Shown here one piece after another: positions 13,752-14,781 of a stretch of DNA of 14,781 nt. Position 1 is the first letter of the stretch; every line of letters starts with the position of its first letter. The DNA lies in the NCBI GenBank assembly GCA_003695045.1, contig RFJB01000052.1, positions 1-14,781 of the forward strand, written 5' to 3'. A program made the translations under genes and the position numbers. The DNA is from Candidatus Woesearchaeota archaeon. Its GTDB lineage: Archaea; Nanobdellota; Nanobdellia; Woesearchaeales; J091. Below the pieces are notes generated by a model. That model searched no databases, was not told the DNA's origin, and saw only the letters and a list, made by a program, of their open reading frames with translations.

Positions 13752-14129
13752 CTATTTCTTCCTGCCCGAGCCGGTCATCGCGGCAAGAGTTCTGATAATT
13801 GAAGCAACCGGCAGAACCCTGTTGAGTGCCGTCCTTCTCTGCAGTTTCTCAATTATTTTCCGCTGTTCGACCGCTTCGGATTCTATAACATTCAACTGCT
13901 CTTTAAGAGCGGACTCCGACTTTGCGAGGCGCTTCTCAATTGAAACAAGACGGTCAGAAAGATTCTGAAGAACGGGATATTCCTCTCTTGTTATGAATAT
14001 CTGCGAGAGATATTCCGCATCAAGACCTCTGACTAAATTTCTGTTGAGCTCTTCAATCTGCCTCTCCTGCTGAGCCACTTTTTTATGAAGAGCTTCAAGT
14101 TCCTTCTTCAACGCACCAATATCACTCAT
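13752..14129 (-). CDS. Small coiled-coil protein, 125 aa, unknown function
   Basis: The first 40 residues are a heptad-like coiled coil (IGALKKELEALHKKVAQQ), a middle segment reads LSQIFITREEYPVLQ, and a second coiled coil (about 58-98) leads to a basic, Gly/Ser-containing tail ending GSGRKK. Cytoplasmic by appearance. ATG 14129 is fixed by AGGAGGG 7 nt upstream, so the six codons before it are discarded. It has its own TATA box, giving a leader of about 40 nt. It runs tail-to-tail with the 435-residue coiled-coil gene. Family not recognised. Confidence 0.85.
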   Translation of the reverse strand: MSDIGALKKELEALHKKVAQQERQIEELNRNLVRGLDAEYLSQIFITREEYPVLQNLSDRLVSIEKRLAKSESALKEQLNVIESEAVEQRKIIEKLQRRTALNRVLPVASIIRTLAAMTGSGRKK

Positions 14130-14136
14130 AATCACG

Positions 14137-14143
14137 CCCTCCT
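14137..14143 (-). promoter_or_regulatory. Shine-Dalgarno AGGAGGG fixing the start at 14129
   Basis: AGGAGGG on the minus strand ends 7 nt before ATG 14129, marking that ATG rather than the one at 14147 as the start. This gene is leadered, unlike most first genes here. Confidence 0.8.
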
Positions 14144-14191
14144 GCAAATGTTAAAGGATAATTGCGAATTCAGAAGGCACACTGACACTTC

Positions 14192-14199
14192 TATATAAA
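14192..14199 (-). promoter_or_regulatory. TATA box of the 125-aa gene
   Basis: TTTATATA on the minus strand. Initiation near 14168 gives a leader of about 40 nt that carries the Shine-Dalgarno site. Confidence 0.7.
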
Positions 14200-14212
14200 G
14201 ATTTTGATAGTG

Positions 14213-14241
14213 AAAAAAAGAAGAAATCAGAGAAAAAATCA
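14213..14241 (-). terminator. T-tract terminator of pgk
   Basis: The minus strand reads TGATTTTTTCTCTG and then TTCTTCTTTTTTTCAC directly from the pgk stop: T6 and T7 runs immediately upstream of the next gene's TATA box. Confidence 0.65.
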
Positions 14242-14781
14242 GTTCTGCTCCAGAGCGACCAGCCCGGGAAGAGGAGTGCCCTCAAGGAACTGCAGGGAAG
14301 CGCCCCCTCCTGTTGAGACATGGAAGACCTTATCAGCAAGGTGGAACTTTTCAAGGGCTGCAGCGGAGTCGCCGCCCCCTACTATTGACTTCGCGTTGGT
14401 CTCTGCGAGGACCTTCGCAATCTCAACAGTGCCCTTCGCAAACTTTTCAATCTCAAACAGCCCGAGAGGGCCGTTCCACACGACGGTTTTTGCGGAAGAA
14501 ACTATCTCCTTGAACTCGGCTATCGAAGCAGGTCCTATGTCAAGGCCGATCCAACCCTGCGGAATCGCGTCATAACTGACAGTTTTTGAAGCAGCATCCT
14601 CTGAGATTTCTTCAGCAACAACAATGTCTTTCGGAAGAACAATCCTGTCGCCTGCTTCTGCCAGTATCTCCTTTGCAAGCTCTATGAAGTCATCCTCGTG
14701 CTTGCTGTTGCCTATTTCCAGGCCCTGCGCCTTGTAGAAGGTAAAAATCATTGCTCCACCGAGAAGAAGCTTATCCACCCT
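14239..14781 (-). CDS. pgk: Phosphoglycerate kinase, C-terminal 180 codons (gene continues past the right edge)
   Basis: Glycolytic/gluconeogenic enzyme that interconverts 1,3-bisphosphoglycerate plus ADP and 3-phosphoglycerate plus ATP. The visible part is the nucleotide-binding C-terminal domain: VDKLLLGGAMIFTF at its start, LPKDIVVAE, IGLDIGPASI, the VVWNGPLGLFE motif, GGGDSAAAL and STGGGASLQFLEG. All are in the usual order and the end is complete (TGA at 14239). The frame is open to the window edge; the catalytic N-terminal half is outside the window. Confidence 0.97.
   Translation of the reverse strand, partial: RVDKLLLGGAMIFTFYKAQGLEIGNSKHEDDFIELAKEILAEAGDRIVLPKDIVVAEEISEDAASKTVSYDAIPQGWIGLDIGPASIAEFKEIVSSAKTVVWNGPLGLFEIEKFAKGTVEIAKVLAETNAKSIVGGGDSAAALEKFHLADKVFHVSTGGGASLQFLEGTPLPGLVALEQN

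Overview
The window looks like a gene-dense chromosomal stretch of an archaeon. The evidence is an RNase P Rpp21 subunit, an archaeal SppA, a diphthamide-synthesis (Dph2) remnant, archaeal BRE/TATA promoters and T-tract terminators. The load of poorly conserved envelope proteins, the near absence of spacer and the style of the small TM-anchored surface proteins point to a DPANN-type lineage. That placement is an inference from protein style, not from a marker tree. Seventeen gene-sized features cover almost everything, and no gap without a gene exceeds about 220 bases. I see no rRNA, tRNA, CRISPR array or insertion sequence.

Left part (1-7032, all on the minus strand) is an envelope region. 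It holds a TM-anchored beta-rich protein, a large signal-peptide protein with a C-terminal anchor, and a translationally coupled pair of small TM-anchored surface proteins that share a motif. It also holds an SppA signal peptide peptidase, a 651-residue Ig-like protein with a Cys-rich head and two internal TM helices, and an RDD-family membrane protein. Middle (7130-9885, minus): an OPT-family transporter is followed closely by a type II (eukaryote/Staphylococcus-like) pantothenate kinase, which is unexpected in an archaeon. Divergent from it is a plus-strand Fe-S PD-(D/E)XK nuclease (9998-11179).

Right part (11176-14781): convergent with the nuclease is rpiB. Its 5' end overlaps the 3' end of a Dph2 N-terminal fragment, as if dph2 were cut after about 95 codons and joined to rpiB. 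Upstream of that is the RNase P Rpp21 gene. Two convergent coiled-coil proteins of unknown function follow, and the C-terminal 180 codons of phosphoglycerate kinase run off the right edge.

Expression signals are unusually legible. Most first genes have a TATA-like box centred about 26-27 nt upstream of the ATG, implying leaderless mRNAs. The clearest operon-internal or leadered genes carry Shine-Dalgarno sequences. Several 3' flanks carry T-tracts and small 11-16 bp tandem duplications. The most interesting points are the dph2/rpiB junction, the OPT plus type II pantothenate kinase pair, and the motif-sharing small surface proteins.
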